From the NCBI GenBank assembly GCA_028279185.1, contig JANQSS010000205.1:1-64000 (forward strand): a stretch of 64,000 nucleotides of DNA. Direction: 5' to 3'. Below are positions 1-8,962 of the stretch, in pieces. A model generated the notes under the pieces. It did not search any database. It was given only the letters and a program-made list of their open reading frames with translations, and was not told where the DNA came from. The translations under genes were made by a program, and so were the position numbers. Numbering within the stretch: position 1 is the stretch's first letter; every line of letters begins with the position of its first letter. This DNA comes from Saprospiraceae bacterium (GTDB lineage Bacteria; Bacteroidota; Bacteroidia; Chitinophagales; Saprospiraceae).

Positions 1-30
1 GTGCTCACTAAGTGGGCACCCCAGTTTTTT
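1..30 (+). terminator. possible intrinsic terminator at the left edge
   Basis: GTGCTCAC (1-8) and GTGGGCAC (12-19) form an 8-bp stem with one wobble pair and a TAA loop. A run of six T follows at 25-30, five bases after the stem. It would end a transcript entering from the left and separate it from the xdhC gene starting at 58. The stem may be cut by the window edge. Confidence 0.35.
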
Positions 31-57
31 GACAGCCACGCCCTATCTTAGTCATAC

Positions 58-1125
58 ATGAGCGAACTTAACCAAATACTGCAAGCCTACCATCAGGACC
101 CTTCAAGGCCGTACGCCTTGGCAACCGTGGTTAAAATCGAAGGATCTTCATATCGAAAACCCGGTGCACGCATGCTCATTGATAACCTTGGCCAATCCAC
201 CGGTGCCATTAGTGGGGGATGTCTGGAAGATGATGTTCGCAGACAGGCAGGGCGAGTTATCGTTAATCGAAAGCCAAAACTCCTTTCCTATGAAACGACG
301 GACGATGTCACCGGTGATCGCAAAATAAAACTTGGGTGCAATGGTAAAATCCATATCCTCTTAGAGCCTATTCTTCCTGAAAATGAAAACAAAGTCATGC
401 ATTTGTTTGACAAAATTGTCCATGAGCAAAAAACCATGGCTGTTGCATGTGCTTACTCGCATTCCCTGTATAACGCGGAACAAATGGGAACTAATTTTTT
501 TCTCGATACCGATTTACACTTCAAATCATTTAATTCAAATACAAAACCAGGTCAGCAAATCCATAATATGATGAAGGATGTGCTGAATGTAAAATCGAAT
601 CAATATCTTTTGTTGGACAATGGTGAAAATGAAGTTTTCATAGAATATATTAAACCCCCTATAGCATTGAACATCGTTGGTGCCGGGTACGATGTACTTC
701 CTTTAATAAAAATGGCCCACGTTTTGGGATGGCACACTAAAATTATTAGTAAACGAGAGTCGATAATACGGAGTTTGCCAAAAGAAACGGCAAGATTTAC
801 AGCTGCACAACCTGAAGACGTGGAATTTTTAATTCAACCAAACTCCCCTGTAGATGCCTTTGTTTTGATGTCACATAATTATGAATATGATAAGGCATTT
901 CTACGGTTTTTAATTCAAAAAGATTTGCCATACCTGGGGATGTTAGGTCCAAGAAGTAAATTAAACAAGATAAAACGAGAATTTGAAGTTGAACAACTAG
1001 ATGTTTCACCTCTTGATTGGCAAAAACTTCATAGTCCCGTTGGTCTAAATATTGGATCAAATAGAGCGGAGGAAATAGCCGTCGCAATAATTGCGGAGAT
1101 ATTGGCCACGCTAAGATCAAATTAG
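58..1125 (+). CDS. XdhC/CoxI family molybdenum-enzyme maturation protein (copy 1)
   Basis: This family binds molybdenum cofactor and delivers it, usually sulfurated, to xanthine-dehydrogenase-type enzymes. The N-terminal XdhC_CoxI domain (about residues 10-80) has GSSYRKPGA and the SGGCLED motif with its conserved cysteine. The C-terminal Rossmann domain (about 205-350) opens with IVGAGYDVLP. The total of 355 aa is typical. Seven bases separate it from the mocA-like gene, and iorA/iorB follow, so it most likely serves the IorAB oxidoreductase. A second XdhC at 11958 sits beside xanthine dehydrogenase, which suggests the copies are specialised. The specialisation is inferred from position only. 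Confidence 0.9.
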   Translation: MSELNQILQAYHQDPSRPYALATVVKIEGSSYRKPGARMLIDNLGQSTGAISGGCLEDDVRRQAGRVIVNRKPKLLSYETTDDVTGDRKIKLGCNGKIHILLEPILPENENKVMHLFDKIVHEQKTMAVACAYSHSLYNAEQMGTNFFLDTDLHFKSFNSNTKPGQQIHNMMKDVLNVKSNQYLLLDNGENEVFIEYIKPPIALNIVGAGYDVLPLIKMAHVLGWHTKIISKRESIIRSLPKETARFTAAQPEDVEFLIQPNSPVDAFVLMSHNYEYDKAFLRFLIQKDLPYLGMLGPRSKLNKIKREFEVEQLDVSPLDWQKLHSPVGLNIGSNRAEEIAVAIIAEILATLRSN

Positions 1126-1132
1126 AATTTTC

Positions 1133-1720
1133 ATGTCCGATATTCCGATAATCATATTAGCGGCAGGCACATCTTCTCGCCTAGGGCGTCCAAAGCAATT
1201 GTTGTTATTTAATGGAAAGGCATTGCTTCAACATGCAATAGACGTTAGCATTGCTTCAGGAATAGGGCCTGTTTTTGTCGTACTTGGATATCACTCCGAT
1301 ATAATAAGATCTAAAGTTGATTTTTCAGCAGCTGATATTTTACAAAATGATGATTATAAAGAAGGTATGTCGTCTTCGATTCGAATAGGAATTAATCACG
1401 TGCAACAATCGATTCCGGAAACTAAAGGCGCATTAATTTTATTATGTGATCAACCTGGAATTTCTTCCGAGCTTCTTGAAAAGATGGCTCAAAAGTTCAA
1501 CAGAACGAGGAAAAATATTGTAGCCTGTTCTTATTCGGATGTGGTGGGCGTTCCCGTCATTTTCCATCACTCATTTTTTTATTCCCTGATGGGTTTACAT
1601 GGCGATATTGGCGCACGAAAAGTAATACTATCAAATCTGGATTATGTTACTATAATTTCTTTCCCAGAAGGCGCTGTCGATATAGATACAGAAAAGGACT
1701 ATTTTTTCACCCCCCAATGA
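1133..1720 (+). CDS. MocA-type molybdenum cofactor cytidylyltransferase
   Basis: This is a 195-aa MobA-like NTP transferase. The nucleotide-binding signature LAAGTSSRLGRPKQLL lies at about residues 8-23, and the metal/nucleotide motif LLCDQPGIS is near residue 103. Family members transfer CMP to molybdopterin to make the MCD cofactor used by xanthine dehydrogenase and related enzymes. It follows xdhC by 7 bp in the same direction, so the two are almost certainly co-transcribed. MocA (CTP) and MobA (GTP) resemble each other; the xdhC/iorAB setting favours MocA. Confidence 0.85.
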   Translation: MSDIPIIILAAGTSSRLGRPKQLLLFNGKALLQHAIDVSIASGIGPVFVVLGYHSDIIRSKVDFSAADILQNDDYKEGMSSSIRIGINHVQQSIPETKGALILLCDQPGISSELLEKMAQKFNRTRKNIVACSYSDVVGVPVIFHHSFFYSLMGLHGDIGARKVILSNLDYVTIISFPEGAVDIDTEKDYFFTPQ

Positions 1721-1823
1721 ATAATTTTAAATGTTCTTTTACGTTTTTCGGTAAGACATAGGTGGTGACAAGATGGATATTGACTTGGAAAAAGTATTGT
1801 CTGATTAAGCAAAGTCTCTTCAT

Positions 1824-1847
1824 GTGCCTGTTGGGTCAGGTGCTTTT
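1824..1847 (+). terminator. probable intrinsic terminator after xdhC-mocA
   Basis: GTGCCTG and CAGGTGC pair across a 6-base loop, with two G-U wobbles on the plus strand, and TTTT follows directly. It lies in the 243-bp gap between the mocA-like gene and iorA. I see no other gene in that gap; the only short ORF is 11 codons long. Confidence 0.4.
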
Positions 1848-1963
1848 ACTTTATCCAGGATAAAATTTACTCGTTTTGAAGAAAAGACAATTTTAGTCAG
1901 GTCACATATCAACTGCATTACTAATTGTTATCTTTAGCAACATAACTTCAAACTTCTTCTCAT

Positions 1964-2422
1964 ATGGCTACTTATACTATTTTTGTGAACGGCTCTTCTA
2001 AAACTGTTAATGCAGACCCGGATACACCGCTATTGTGGGTTTTGCGAGATGAGCTGGGCCTGGTAGGCACCAAATACGGTTGTGGAATTGCGCAATGCGG
2101 TGCATGCACGGTTCATCTGGACGGCGCAGCTATGCGTTCATGCGTGCTTCCGATTTCTACCATAAGCGATCAAAAGGTAATAACAATTGAAGGGCTCGAC
2201 TCAGAAAATAGCCACCCATTGCAAGAAGCTTGGCGTGAGCATGACGTGCCTCAATGCGGATATTGTCAAGCGGGTCAAATTATGAATGCGGCTGCACTTC
2301 TAAAGGAAAACAAAAACCCGTCTGACGATGCTATTGATGAAGCCATGCGCGGGAATATTTGTCGATGCGCAACGTATCCCAGAATAAAGAAAGCCATTAA
2401 AACGGCTGCTGATAAACTTTAA
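1964..2422 (+). CDS. iorA: isoquinoline 1-oxidoreductase-like [2Fe-2S] subunit (IorA type)
   Basis: This is the small iron-sulfur subunit of a molybdenum hydroxylase, 152 aa as usual. The plant-ferredoxin cluster ligands are in [16 protein letters not shown] (about residues 39-54). The second cluster ligands are in CGYCQAGQI and [11 protein letters not shown]. It passes electrons from the Mo centre of the partner subunit, encoded 22 bp downstream. No FAD subunit is encoded here, as in IorAB enzymes, which hand electrons to a cytochrome or other carrier. The substrate cannot be read from sequence; isoquinoline is only the founding member's substrate. Confidence 0.88.
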   Translation: MATYTIFVNGSSKTVNADPDTPLLWVLRDELGLVGTKYGCGIAQCGACTVHLDGAAMRSCVLPISTISDQKVITIEGLDSENSHPLQEAWREHDVPQCGYCQAGQIMNAAALLKENKNPSDDAIDEAMRGNICRCATYPRIKKAIKTAADKL

Positions 2423-2444
2423 GCATATAATTAAATTAAAAGTC

Positions 2445-4595
2445 ATGACTCCTTCTATAAATAAAAGCCGCAGAAATTTTATCAAAGTATCGGCTGCTGC
2501 CGGCGGTGGAATGCTAATCGGCATTAATTTTTTAAACTGTGCTCCAGATAAGATACCTGTCGAAGTGATGAAGGCTATTCCAAAAGAGTGGTTCGAATTT
2601 GATTCATACATTAAAATAGGAGAAACTGGGCTGGTAACTATATTTTCAGCCAACCCTGAAATTGGACAGAATATTAAAACGTCCATGCCCATGATCGTAG
2701 CCGAAGAATTGGATGTAGATTGGAAAGATGTTGTAGTAGAACAAGCTCCTTTGAATACAGAATGGTATACGCGTCAAGTGGCTGGTGGAAGTCAATCCAT
2801 CCGCCAGGGGTGGACTACCTTACGGCGTGCCGGAGCATTAGCGCGCAAAATGTTGGTTGACACAGCGGCCGATCAATGGCAATCTGAGTCGGCGGACTGT
2901 TATGTGGAAAAAGGAATTGTCAAGCACAAGGATGGCCGAGAGTTGTCGTATGGTGAATTGGCAAGTCAGGCAAGCCAGCGTGAAACACCAGACCCGGAGT
3001 CGGTGCCACTTAAAAAATCGTCTGATTTTTCGATTATCGGCAAGAGCAAACGCAATGTCGATATGGAAGGAATTTTGTCGGGTGAACCATTATTCGGATT
3101 GGATTATAAGCGGGAAGGAATGATATATGCAACGGCCATGCGGCCACCCGCGTTTGGACAAATATTGAAAGACTATGATGATACGGAGACCAAAAAAATT
3201 AACGGTGTTTTAGATGTAATTAAATTCGGTGATAAAATTGCGGTATTGGCAGAAAATACCTGGGCCGCGATGAAGGGAAAAAGAGTATTAAAGGCAAATT
3301 ATACGCAAGAAGGTAAGGCAGAAGATTCAGAATACCACAGCAAAACGTTACGTGATCACTTAGAGAAAAAATCAGATGAACCACTTCGTGTGGACGGAAA
3401 TGTTGATAAAGCATTTGCCGAAGCTGATGAGATTTTTGAAAAAACATACGAAGCACCTTTCCTCCCCCATGCTTGCATGGAGCCCATGAATTTTTTCGCA
3501 CATGTGACTGATGAGAAGGTAGACATGGTGGGGCCAATTCAGACACCCGCCTGGACACAAAGTAGGATAGCAAATTTATTGGAACGCGATGCTGAAGATA
3601 TTACCATTCAAATGACGCGAATGGGTGGTGGGTTTGGCCGCCGATTGTACGGTGACTTTGCATTAGAGGCAGCGGAAATATCACATCTTTCGAAAAAGCC
3701 AATAAAACTTGTTTTTTCGAGAGAGGATGATATGTTGGCTGGTACGTATCGGCCGGCTTCAGCGTATAAATTTAAAGTGGGAATTAAAAATAGTGAAGTG
3801 ACGGCCTACCACTTAACAGAAGCCTTTTTTAACGGAAGTATGTTCGGTCAAATGCACAGCAATTTTCCTTGTGGTGCGATTGAAAATTATCGTGTTGATT
3901 CGCATAATATTCCAAGTAATGTTACAACAGGAGCATGGCGAGCACCCTATGCAAACTTCTTGGCTTACGCGGAGCAGGCTTTTTTGGATGAATTGGCTAC
4001 CCGATTAAATAAGGATGCAGTTGCACTTAGGTTGGAGTTATTCGATAAGGCAAAAAATAATCCGGTCGGTGAACCACATAATTATGAAGTAGATAAATTT
4101 GTTGGTGTTATTAAATTGGCAGCAGAAAAATCCAACTGGGGAAATGCACCTGATGGAGTTTATCAAGGATTTTCTGCTTATTATTCACATAACACATATG
4201 TGGCAGAGGTGGCTGAAGTTGTGGTGAAAGAAAAAGTGCCTACAATCCAGAAAGTAATTTGTGCCGTGGATTGTGGAATTGTAATTAATCCCAAAGCAGC
4301 TCTAAATCAGATTGAAGGTGGAATTATCGATGGAATTGGCCATGCCTTGTATGGTGATTTTAATTTCGTTGCTGGTCAGACGCAATCGACGAATTATCAC
4401 CAATATCGGCTTATACGAATGCCCGAATCACCAGAAATCGAAGTGCATTTTGTAGAAAGTAAAAATGATCCAACTGGTCTGGGAGAACCCACTCTTCCTC
4501 CGGCAGGCGGTGCGCTGGCAAACGCCCTTGCTGCTGCAACAGGTGAGCGCTATTACAGTCAGCCATTTGTGAAAATAAATGATGTATTGGGGTAA
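2445..4595 (+). CDS. iorB: isoquinoline 1-oxidoreductase-like molybdopterin subunit (IorB type)
   Basis: This is the large Mo subunit of an aldehyde/xanthine oxidase-like hydroxylase, 716 aa. A twin-arginine signal, SRRNFIKVSAA (residues 8-18), precedes a hydrophobic stretch, so the folded enzyme is probably exported by Tat together with IorA. A cysteine at residue 32 could be lipidated, but the lipobox is poor. Cofactor motifs include RMGGGFGRR, TGAWRAP and the active-site motif GLGEPTLPPAGGA near the C terminus, whose Glu is the expected base. It lies in one transcription unit with iorA. The substrate is unknown; the purine genes nearby make an N-heterocycle plausible. Confidence 0.88.
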   Translation: MTPSINKSRRNFIKVSAAAGGGMLIGINFLNCAPDKIPVEVMKAIPKEWFEFDSYIKIGETGLVTIFSANPEIGQNIKTSMPMIVAEELDVDWKDVVVEQAPLNTEWYTRQVAGGSQSIRQGWTTLRRAGALARKMLVDTAADQWQSESADCYVEKGIVKHKDGRELSYGELASQASQRETPDPESVPLKKSSDFSIIGKSKRNVDMEGILSGEPLFGLDYKREGMIYATAMRPPAFGQILKDYDDTETKKINGVLDVIKFGDKIAVLAENTWAAMKGKRVLKANYTQEGKAEDSEYHSKTLRDHLEKKSDEPLRVDGNVDKAFAEADEIFEKTYEAPFLPHACMEPMNFFAHVTDEKVDMVGPIQTPAWTQSRIANLLERDAEDITIQMTRMGGGFGRRLYGDFALEAAEISHLSKKPIKLVFSREDDMLAGTYRPASAYKFKVGIKNSEVTAYHLTEAFFNGSMFGQMHSNFPCGAIENYRVDSHNIPSNVTTGAWRAPYANFLAYAEQAFLDELATRLNKDAVALRLELFDKAKNNPVGEPHNYEVDKFVGVIKLAAEKSNWGNAPDGVYQGFSAYYSHNTYVAEVAEVVVKEKVPTIQKVICAVDCGIVINPKAALNQIEGGIIDGIGHALYGDFNFVAGQTQSTNYHQYRLIRMPESPEIEVHFVESKNDPTGLGEPTLPPAGGALANALAAATGERYYSQPFVKINDVLG

Positions 4596-4711
4596 AAAAG
4601 AAGTTAACTTTAATTCAGGAACTCCAGGTAATCACAATTCCAGCTCATCGTGATTCACACAGTTGATGTATAGCATTTGTTCAATACACCCCAATTGCAC
4701 ACATGAACTAC

Positions 4712-6346
4712 TTACGACAAAAACAAATACAGCATCTGAACATAAATAATTTTTACGATCAAGGCTATGGGCAACATGAGCGTAAATCCAATAACCGGTA
4801 ACTTATTTTTTGTCTGCCCCATGCTGTAGTCTAATATGGCTGGCTGATGGGCTACCATACCCATAATGACGCTAAAAGGAATCTTTAAAAATTTTAATCC
4901 AATGACTAAGGAAATAGCTGCTGATATAAAGCTAATTGCAGCGCTCGTTATTACAATGTAGATGCTCGAAGGTTGACCTATTGTTGTCATAAAAGTGTGC
5001 CCAGCATTAATTCCAATTCCAGCTAGGAGTAAAGCCAAGCCGAATTGCTTAAATGTTTCATTGGCTGAATGTGGCATAGTCCAAACCATATTACCAGTGC
5101 GTCGAAGTGATCCTAAAATTAAGGCCACAAGCATTGGGCCGCCGGCATAACCAAGGCGAAAATTAATTCCTCCTGGCAGGGTAAATTCAATCATCCCAAT
5201 AAATAAACCAATTGCGAGCCCAACACCGAATGTCAATAGATTTACACGTCCAAGGGATTCATAAGAGTCTCCGAGCAGTTTTCCGATTTCATTGAAATTA
5301 TCTTTTTTAGCGACAACACGAACCATATCGCCTAATTCGAGAATGGTACGAGAAGATGGTAAAAGCTCCAGGTCGCCACGTAGAATCCGCGTAACCACCA
5401 TTGAAAACTTTTCATCGAGATTTAGAGAGGAAATGGGCTGCCCAGCAACTTCTGGATTAGATACAAAAAAGCGCTTGCTGCTATATTCACGTTGGTCATA
5501 CGAAATGTCTTCTTCCAAAACACGACCAAGAACTTGAGCAACTTGAAATACATCTCGTTTCGTTCCGGTTAAAATAACCTTATCACCTTCTTCCAGCGTT
5601 GTATCCCAAGATGAAAGTATCGTTTCTTTACCGCGCACAATACGACCGAAAATCACCTTTTTACCGAGTGATTTTTTAATATCACGAATTGTTTTGCCGG
5701 CCAATCCAAAATTCTTGACTTCAACACTTTTATATACAATTTCACGTCTAACGGGATATTTATCAGTCAACGTTTCCTCCTCACTTCTAAAATCAATTTT
5801 CAAAAGACGTTTTATAAATGTTATGGATAACAATGTTCCGATCACCCCAACGGGATATGCTATTGAATAGGCAGCAACTGCCGCATCACTCTGAATGCTC
5901 TGTGCTTTGCCACCATTTACAGATTGCTCAATCAAATCAATAAGCCCTGCAAGTGCGGCTGTATTCGTTGTTGCTCCGGCATAAAGACCCGCGGTAGTTT
6001 GAGGTAGGAAAGCACATAAATAATGGACACCAACTGCAATTGTTACCGTAACGGTTAACATGAATAAAATCAATCCGATATCTCGAATACCATTTTGTTT
6101 TACACTTTGAAAAAATGTTGGAGCTGACGATAGCCCAATTGAATAAATGAAAACAGCTAATCCGAAATAAATAATAAATTCCGGAATGTGAAGATCGGGA
6201 TTTAAACCACCTAAAAATAGGCCGACGAACAATACAGCTGCAACACTTAACTTGAACCCTTTAATCGAAATCAAACCTATGCCATAGCCGACGGCTATAG
6301 TGAAGAATAAAAGCAGAAGTGGGTTTTCTATGAATGCTTGTACCAT
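4712..6346 (-). CDS. AspT/YidE-YbjL family transporter with two TrkA-C domains
   Basis: This is a 544-aa integral membrane protein of the aspartate:alanine exchanger family. Two sets of about five membrane helices (residues 1-185 and 365-544) flank a cytoplasmic part with two TrkA-C/RCK_C domains (about 205-360). The AspT signatures GLYAGATTNTAALAGL and HQPAILDYSMGQ are in the two halves. Members exchange small organic anions. It is convergent with iorB and divergent from the GNAT gene. A role in moving a purine-breakdown acid is a guess from location. Confidence 0.85.
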   Translation of the reverse strand: MVQAFIENPLLLLFFTIAVGYGIGLISIKGFKLSVAAVLFVGLFLGGLNPDLHIPEFIIYFGLAVFIYSIGLSSAPTFFQSVKQNGIRDIGLILFMLTVTVTIAVGVHYLCAFLPQTTAGLYAGATTNTAALAGLIDLIEQSVNGGKAQSIQSDAAVAAYSIAYPVGVIGTLLSITFIKRLLKIDFRSEEETLTDKYPVRREIVYKSVEVKNFGLAGKTIRDIKKSLGKKVIFGRIVRGKETILSSWDTTLEEGDKVILTGTKRDVFQVAQVLGRVLEEDISYDQREYSSKRFFVSNPEVAGQPISSLNLDEKFSMVVTRILRGDLELLPSSRTILELGDMVRVVAKKDNFNEIGKLLGDSYESLGRVNLLTFGVGLAIGLFIGMIEFTLPGGINFRLGYAGGPMLVALILGSLRRTGNMVWTMPHSANETFKQFGLALLLAGIGINAGHTFMTTIGQPSSIYIVITSAAISFISAAISLVIGLKFLKIPFSVIMGMVAHQPAILDYSMGQTKNKLPVIGFTLMLPIALIVKIIYVQMLYLFLS

Positions 6347-6557
6347 ACGTATGTGTACTCAATCAAAGCATAAAGGTATAAGTTCACCAAGACAGAACGA
6401 ATTTTTTGTATAAAGTATATGTGAATATTCGAATGCAAAAAGTCCCATCAAATAAATTGTTAATACACCTTGGTTTTTGCCATATTTAATATCGAAGAAT
6501 GCCATGTTGTAAAGGCAAATTTTGATATTTTTGAATTTATAAAATAAAATTTTACCA

Positions 6558-7061
6558 ATGATTTCTCTAGAGACAGAGAGACTTTTATTACGCAAGTGGA
6601 ATGAGTCCAAGGATTTACCTTTCTTATTAGAATTTTTTTCCAACGAAACGTACTCTCATTTTGTCGGCGGCCCAAAACGACCTGAGGCAATCTTTCGACT
6701 TATGGCCTCCTATATAGGTCACTATGTTCTTCGCGGCTATAGTTTCTGGGCCGTTGAGGATAAAGCTACGTGTGATTGCATTGGTGCCGTTGGGTTATGG
6801 AATTCACCCGAATGGCCCGAAATCGAACTGGGTTATTATCTGCATCCCAATAGTCAGGGAAAAGGACTTGCAACCGAAGCGGCGAAAACTTGTAAAAAAT
6901 ATGCCTTTGAAAAATTGCATTTACCTACACTCGTTAGCTACATTGACCCCCAAAATGTTGCTTCCAAGCGCGTAGCTGAAAAACTAGGGGCCAGCTATAC
7001 TGAAACGATAGACCTCGCACAATTTGGCCCACATGAAGTGTTTCGTTATCCGAAGCCTTAA
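6558..7061 (+). CDS. GNAT acetyltransferase, RimJ/RimL type
   Basis: This is a 167-aa N-acetyltransferase with the family opening MISLETERLLLRKW. The acetyl-CoA pyrophosphate loop is in PNSQGKGLATEAAKT, and the late signature SYIDPQNVASKRVAEKLGA is present. The acceptor cannot be predicted. It converges on uraD-uraH with the two stop codons one base apart, so mutual transcriptional interference is possible. It starts about 210 bp from the divergent AspT-type transporter; that gap holds nothing I recognise. Confidence 0.85.
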   Translation: MISLETERLLLRKWNESKDLPFLLEFFSNETYSHFVGGPKRPEAIFRLMASYIGHYVLRGYSFWAVEDKATCDCIGAVGLWNSPEWPEIELGYYLHPNSQGKGLATEAAKTCKKYAFEKLHLPTLVSYIDPQNVASKRVAEKLGASYTETIDLAQFGPHEVFRYPKP

Positions 7062-7062
7062 A

Positions 7063-7908
7063 TCAAGACCCGCGGTAGGTGCTATATCCAAAAGGATTTA
7101 AAAGCAATGGAACGTGGTAGTGTCCACGCTCTTTTATTTCAAAAACTACCGGTATATAGGGATAAAATGCCTTGACATGTTGTTTGTTAAAATAATCAGT
7201 CGGCTCAAATACCATCCGATATACTCCATTTTCGATTGTCTGTTCATCCGAGAGAAAATTTGTGATTCGCCCGTCGCTATTTGTGACACCTGAAGTAATA
7301 TCAGACCATTCGCTTTGTGATATCTGTCGTTGAAGTTTTATCGACACGCCCTCGGCTGGCTTTCCAATTGAAGTATCTAAAACATGTGTTGTGATTTGTG
7401 TCATAGGCTCAATTAATTTGTGTAGTCGGATATGATATATTTTTCTTTGCTCTTCCTTTGCGATTAAATACTCTTTTTGGTCGTGATTGTTTACCCGTGC
7501 TTTTAAAATTTCGAGCATTTCTAAAGCAGACTTACCCGTTGCACAGACAATGAAAATATAGCCGAATTTCCTTTCGTAAACCGAATTGAGTTCTGCAAGT
7601 TCTTCAATCACATCTGTTGTAGCATGTTCAACATTTTTTTGTTCGTGGCCTGCCCAACTTTGCGTATTTGCATACTTCAATTTAAGACTTGATACATCCC
7701 CTATTTTTGGGTGCGCGTCAAACGCTTTCATGACATCTGGTTTTTGAGCCTTATGCCAAAAACTATCTGCGGAGAGGATCAGGTCATTCAATTTATCGAA
7801 TGGTCTTGCCGCAATTAATTGGTGCGCCCATTCAGGTGCATGACAGCATGCCAATATGCTTACTAGAGCATCTTTTTCGGGCAGTCGATTAAATTCATGT
7901 AAATTCAT
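7063..7908 (-). CDS. bifunctional OHCU decarboxylase / 5-hydroxyisourate hydrolase (allantoin synthase)
   Basis: Two urate-pathway domains are fused in 281 aa. The N-terminal half (about 1-160) is OHCU decarboxylase with ARPF and AHPKIGD, His66 being the expected catalytic histidine. The C-terminal half (about 168-281) is the transthyretin-like HIU hydrolase, from ITTHVLDTSIGKPAEG to the terminal YRGS signature. The protein would carry PuuD's product, 5-hydroxyisourate, to (S)-allantoin, avoiding spontaneous decay of both intermediates. Its ATG overlaps the allantoicase stop (ATGA, 7905-7908), so translation is probably coupled. The domain order is the same as in plant allantoin synthase. Confidence 0.93.
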   Translation of the reverse strand: MNLHEFNRLPEKDALVSILACCHAPEWAHQLIAARPFDKLNDLILSADSFWHKAQKPDVMKAFDAHPKIGDVSSLKLKYANTQSWAGHEQKNVEHATTDVIEELAELNSVYERKFGYIFIVCATGKSALEMLEILKARVNNHDQKEYLIAKEEQRKIYHIRLHKLIEPMTQITTHVLDTSIGKPAEGVSIKLQRQISQSEWSDITSGVTNSDGRITNFLSDEQTIENGVYRMVFEPTDYFNKQHVKAFYPYIPVVFEIKERGHYHVPLLLNPFGYSTYRGS

Positions 7909-8888
7909 GATTTTACAATACTTCCAAATAATCGAAGTCGACTAATTCCGCCATCCGGATATATGGACAATCTAATATGGCTCACGGGACTATGCTCAGA
8001 AATTTCTTCCTTGAAAATATGCTCATTGTCAGCATTTAACTTTGTTTGTCCAAGTATCGGTTGCCAGGCCATCCTATCGATATTGTCATCATAAGAGAGA
8101 CAAGCATCGATAGAACATGAGTCAGGATAATTTCCTTTAAAGTGACTTGTGTCCACTATTAATTTTTTAATAATACCAATATGGGCCAGACGTATTATCA
8201 CAAAATCACGATTATTTGGTGTCCGGTTTCGTTTAGTTTCCCAACCATCACCCATATTTATACCAGGTCCGGGCATAATGAGGTTGTCCATGTGACTAAA
8301 AAACATATCATTACACGCAATGGACTTGGCACCATTAACCGCACAGCCTAGATCAAGTATGTCATCCCCTGATATACCCGACCAATCTTTTTGTACTTCA
8401 CCATAAACCTTGAGCCGAGCCACCCCCCCGTCGGGATAAATGTGTAGACGCACGTGCGTATACTTTTTTGTGTTATCAATGCCGATTAAATGTTGGCTAC
8501 CGGGATTTAATTCTGTCCTGGGTAATATTTCTTCCCATGACATTTCCGTAGTATCATCATGTCTGGAATAACAGGCATCAAGTGAGCACTGAGGTGGATG
8601 ATTGCCCATAAAATGATTTGTATCCACATCTAAACCATGAATAATCCCCTGAGCACCAAGTTTGATAATGCACCAATCGTGGCCGGGATCTCTTTTTCGA
8701 CGAGATTCCCAACCATCCATCCATTTTCCATTTTCTGTGTATTTATCTTCTATGAAAATGCCACGACCTGGTTGTATTAAGTTGTGCATTGATGCAAAAA
8801 AATCGTCGGAGCAGGCCAAGGCACGAGCACCGAGCTTTTCGGCAGCAAGATTGAGCATTTTGGTAAATGGTGGTTCTTTCACGCGCAT
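7905..8888 (-). CDS. alc: allantoicase
   Basis: Allantoicase splits allantoate into ureidoglycolate and urea. The 327-aa protein is made of two homologous halves, as the family requires. Each carries a 'DLGCAVNGAKSIACNDMF'- or 'NLAAEKLGARALACSDDF'-type opening, a W(E/D)(S/T)(K/R)R motif, a GIIH/KK...VDT(N/S)HF strand and an IYPDGG(V/I)(A/S)RL(R/K) ending. It lies between allantoinase (74 bp upstream) and the UraD-UraH fusion in one minus-strand operon. No ureidoglycolate lyase or urease is in the window, so the last steps are encoded elsewhere or the products are excreted. Confidence 0.93.
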   Translation of the reverse strand: MRVKEPPFTKMLNLAAEKLGARALACSDDFFASMHNLIQPGRGIFIEDKYTENGKWMDGWESRRKRDPGHDWCIIKLGAQGIIHGLDVDTNHFMGNHPPQCSLDACYSRHDDTTEMSWEEILPRTELNPGSQHLIGIDNTKKYTHVRLHIYPDGGVARLKVYGEVQKDWSGISGDDILDLGCAVNGAKSIACNDMFFSHMDNLIMPGPGINMGDGWETKRNRTPNNRDFVIIRLAHIGIIKKLIVDTSHFKGNYPDSCSIDACLSYDDNIDRMAWQPILGQTKLNADNEHIFKEEISEHSPVSHIRLSIYPDGGISRLRLFGSIVKS

Positions 8889-8962
8889 AAAATTGGTTGA
8901 TAGTTTTCAAATATAGTGAGTGTCGATTTAGTGGGCTGCTTACTAAATCGTGACTTACCCAA

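Noticed and set aside
1773..1808. 11-codon ORF (MDIDLEKVLSD) between mocA and iorA
   Set aside because: Too short to support, with no recognisable family; it lies just before a terminator hairpin.
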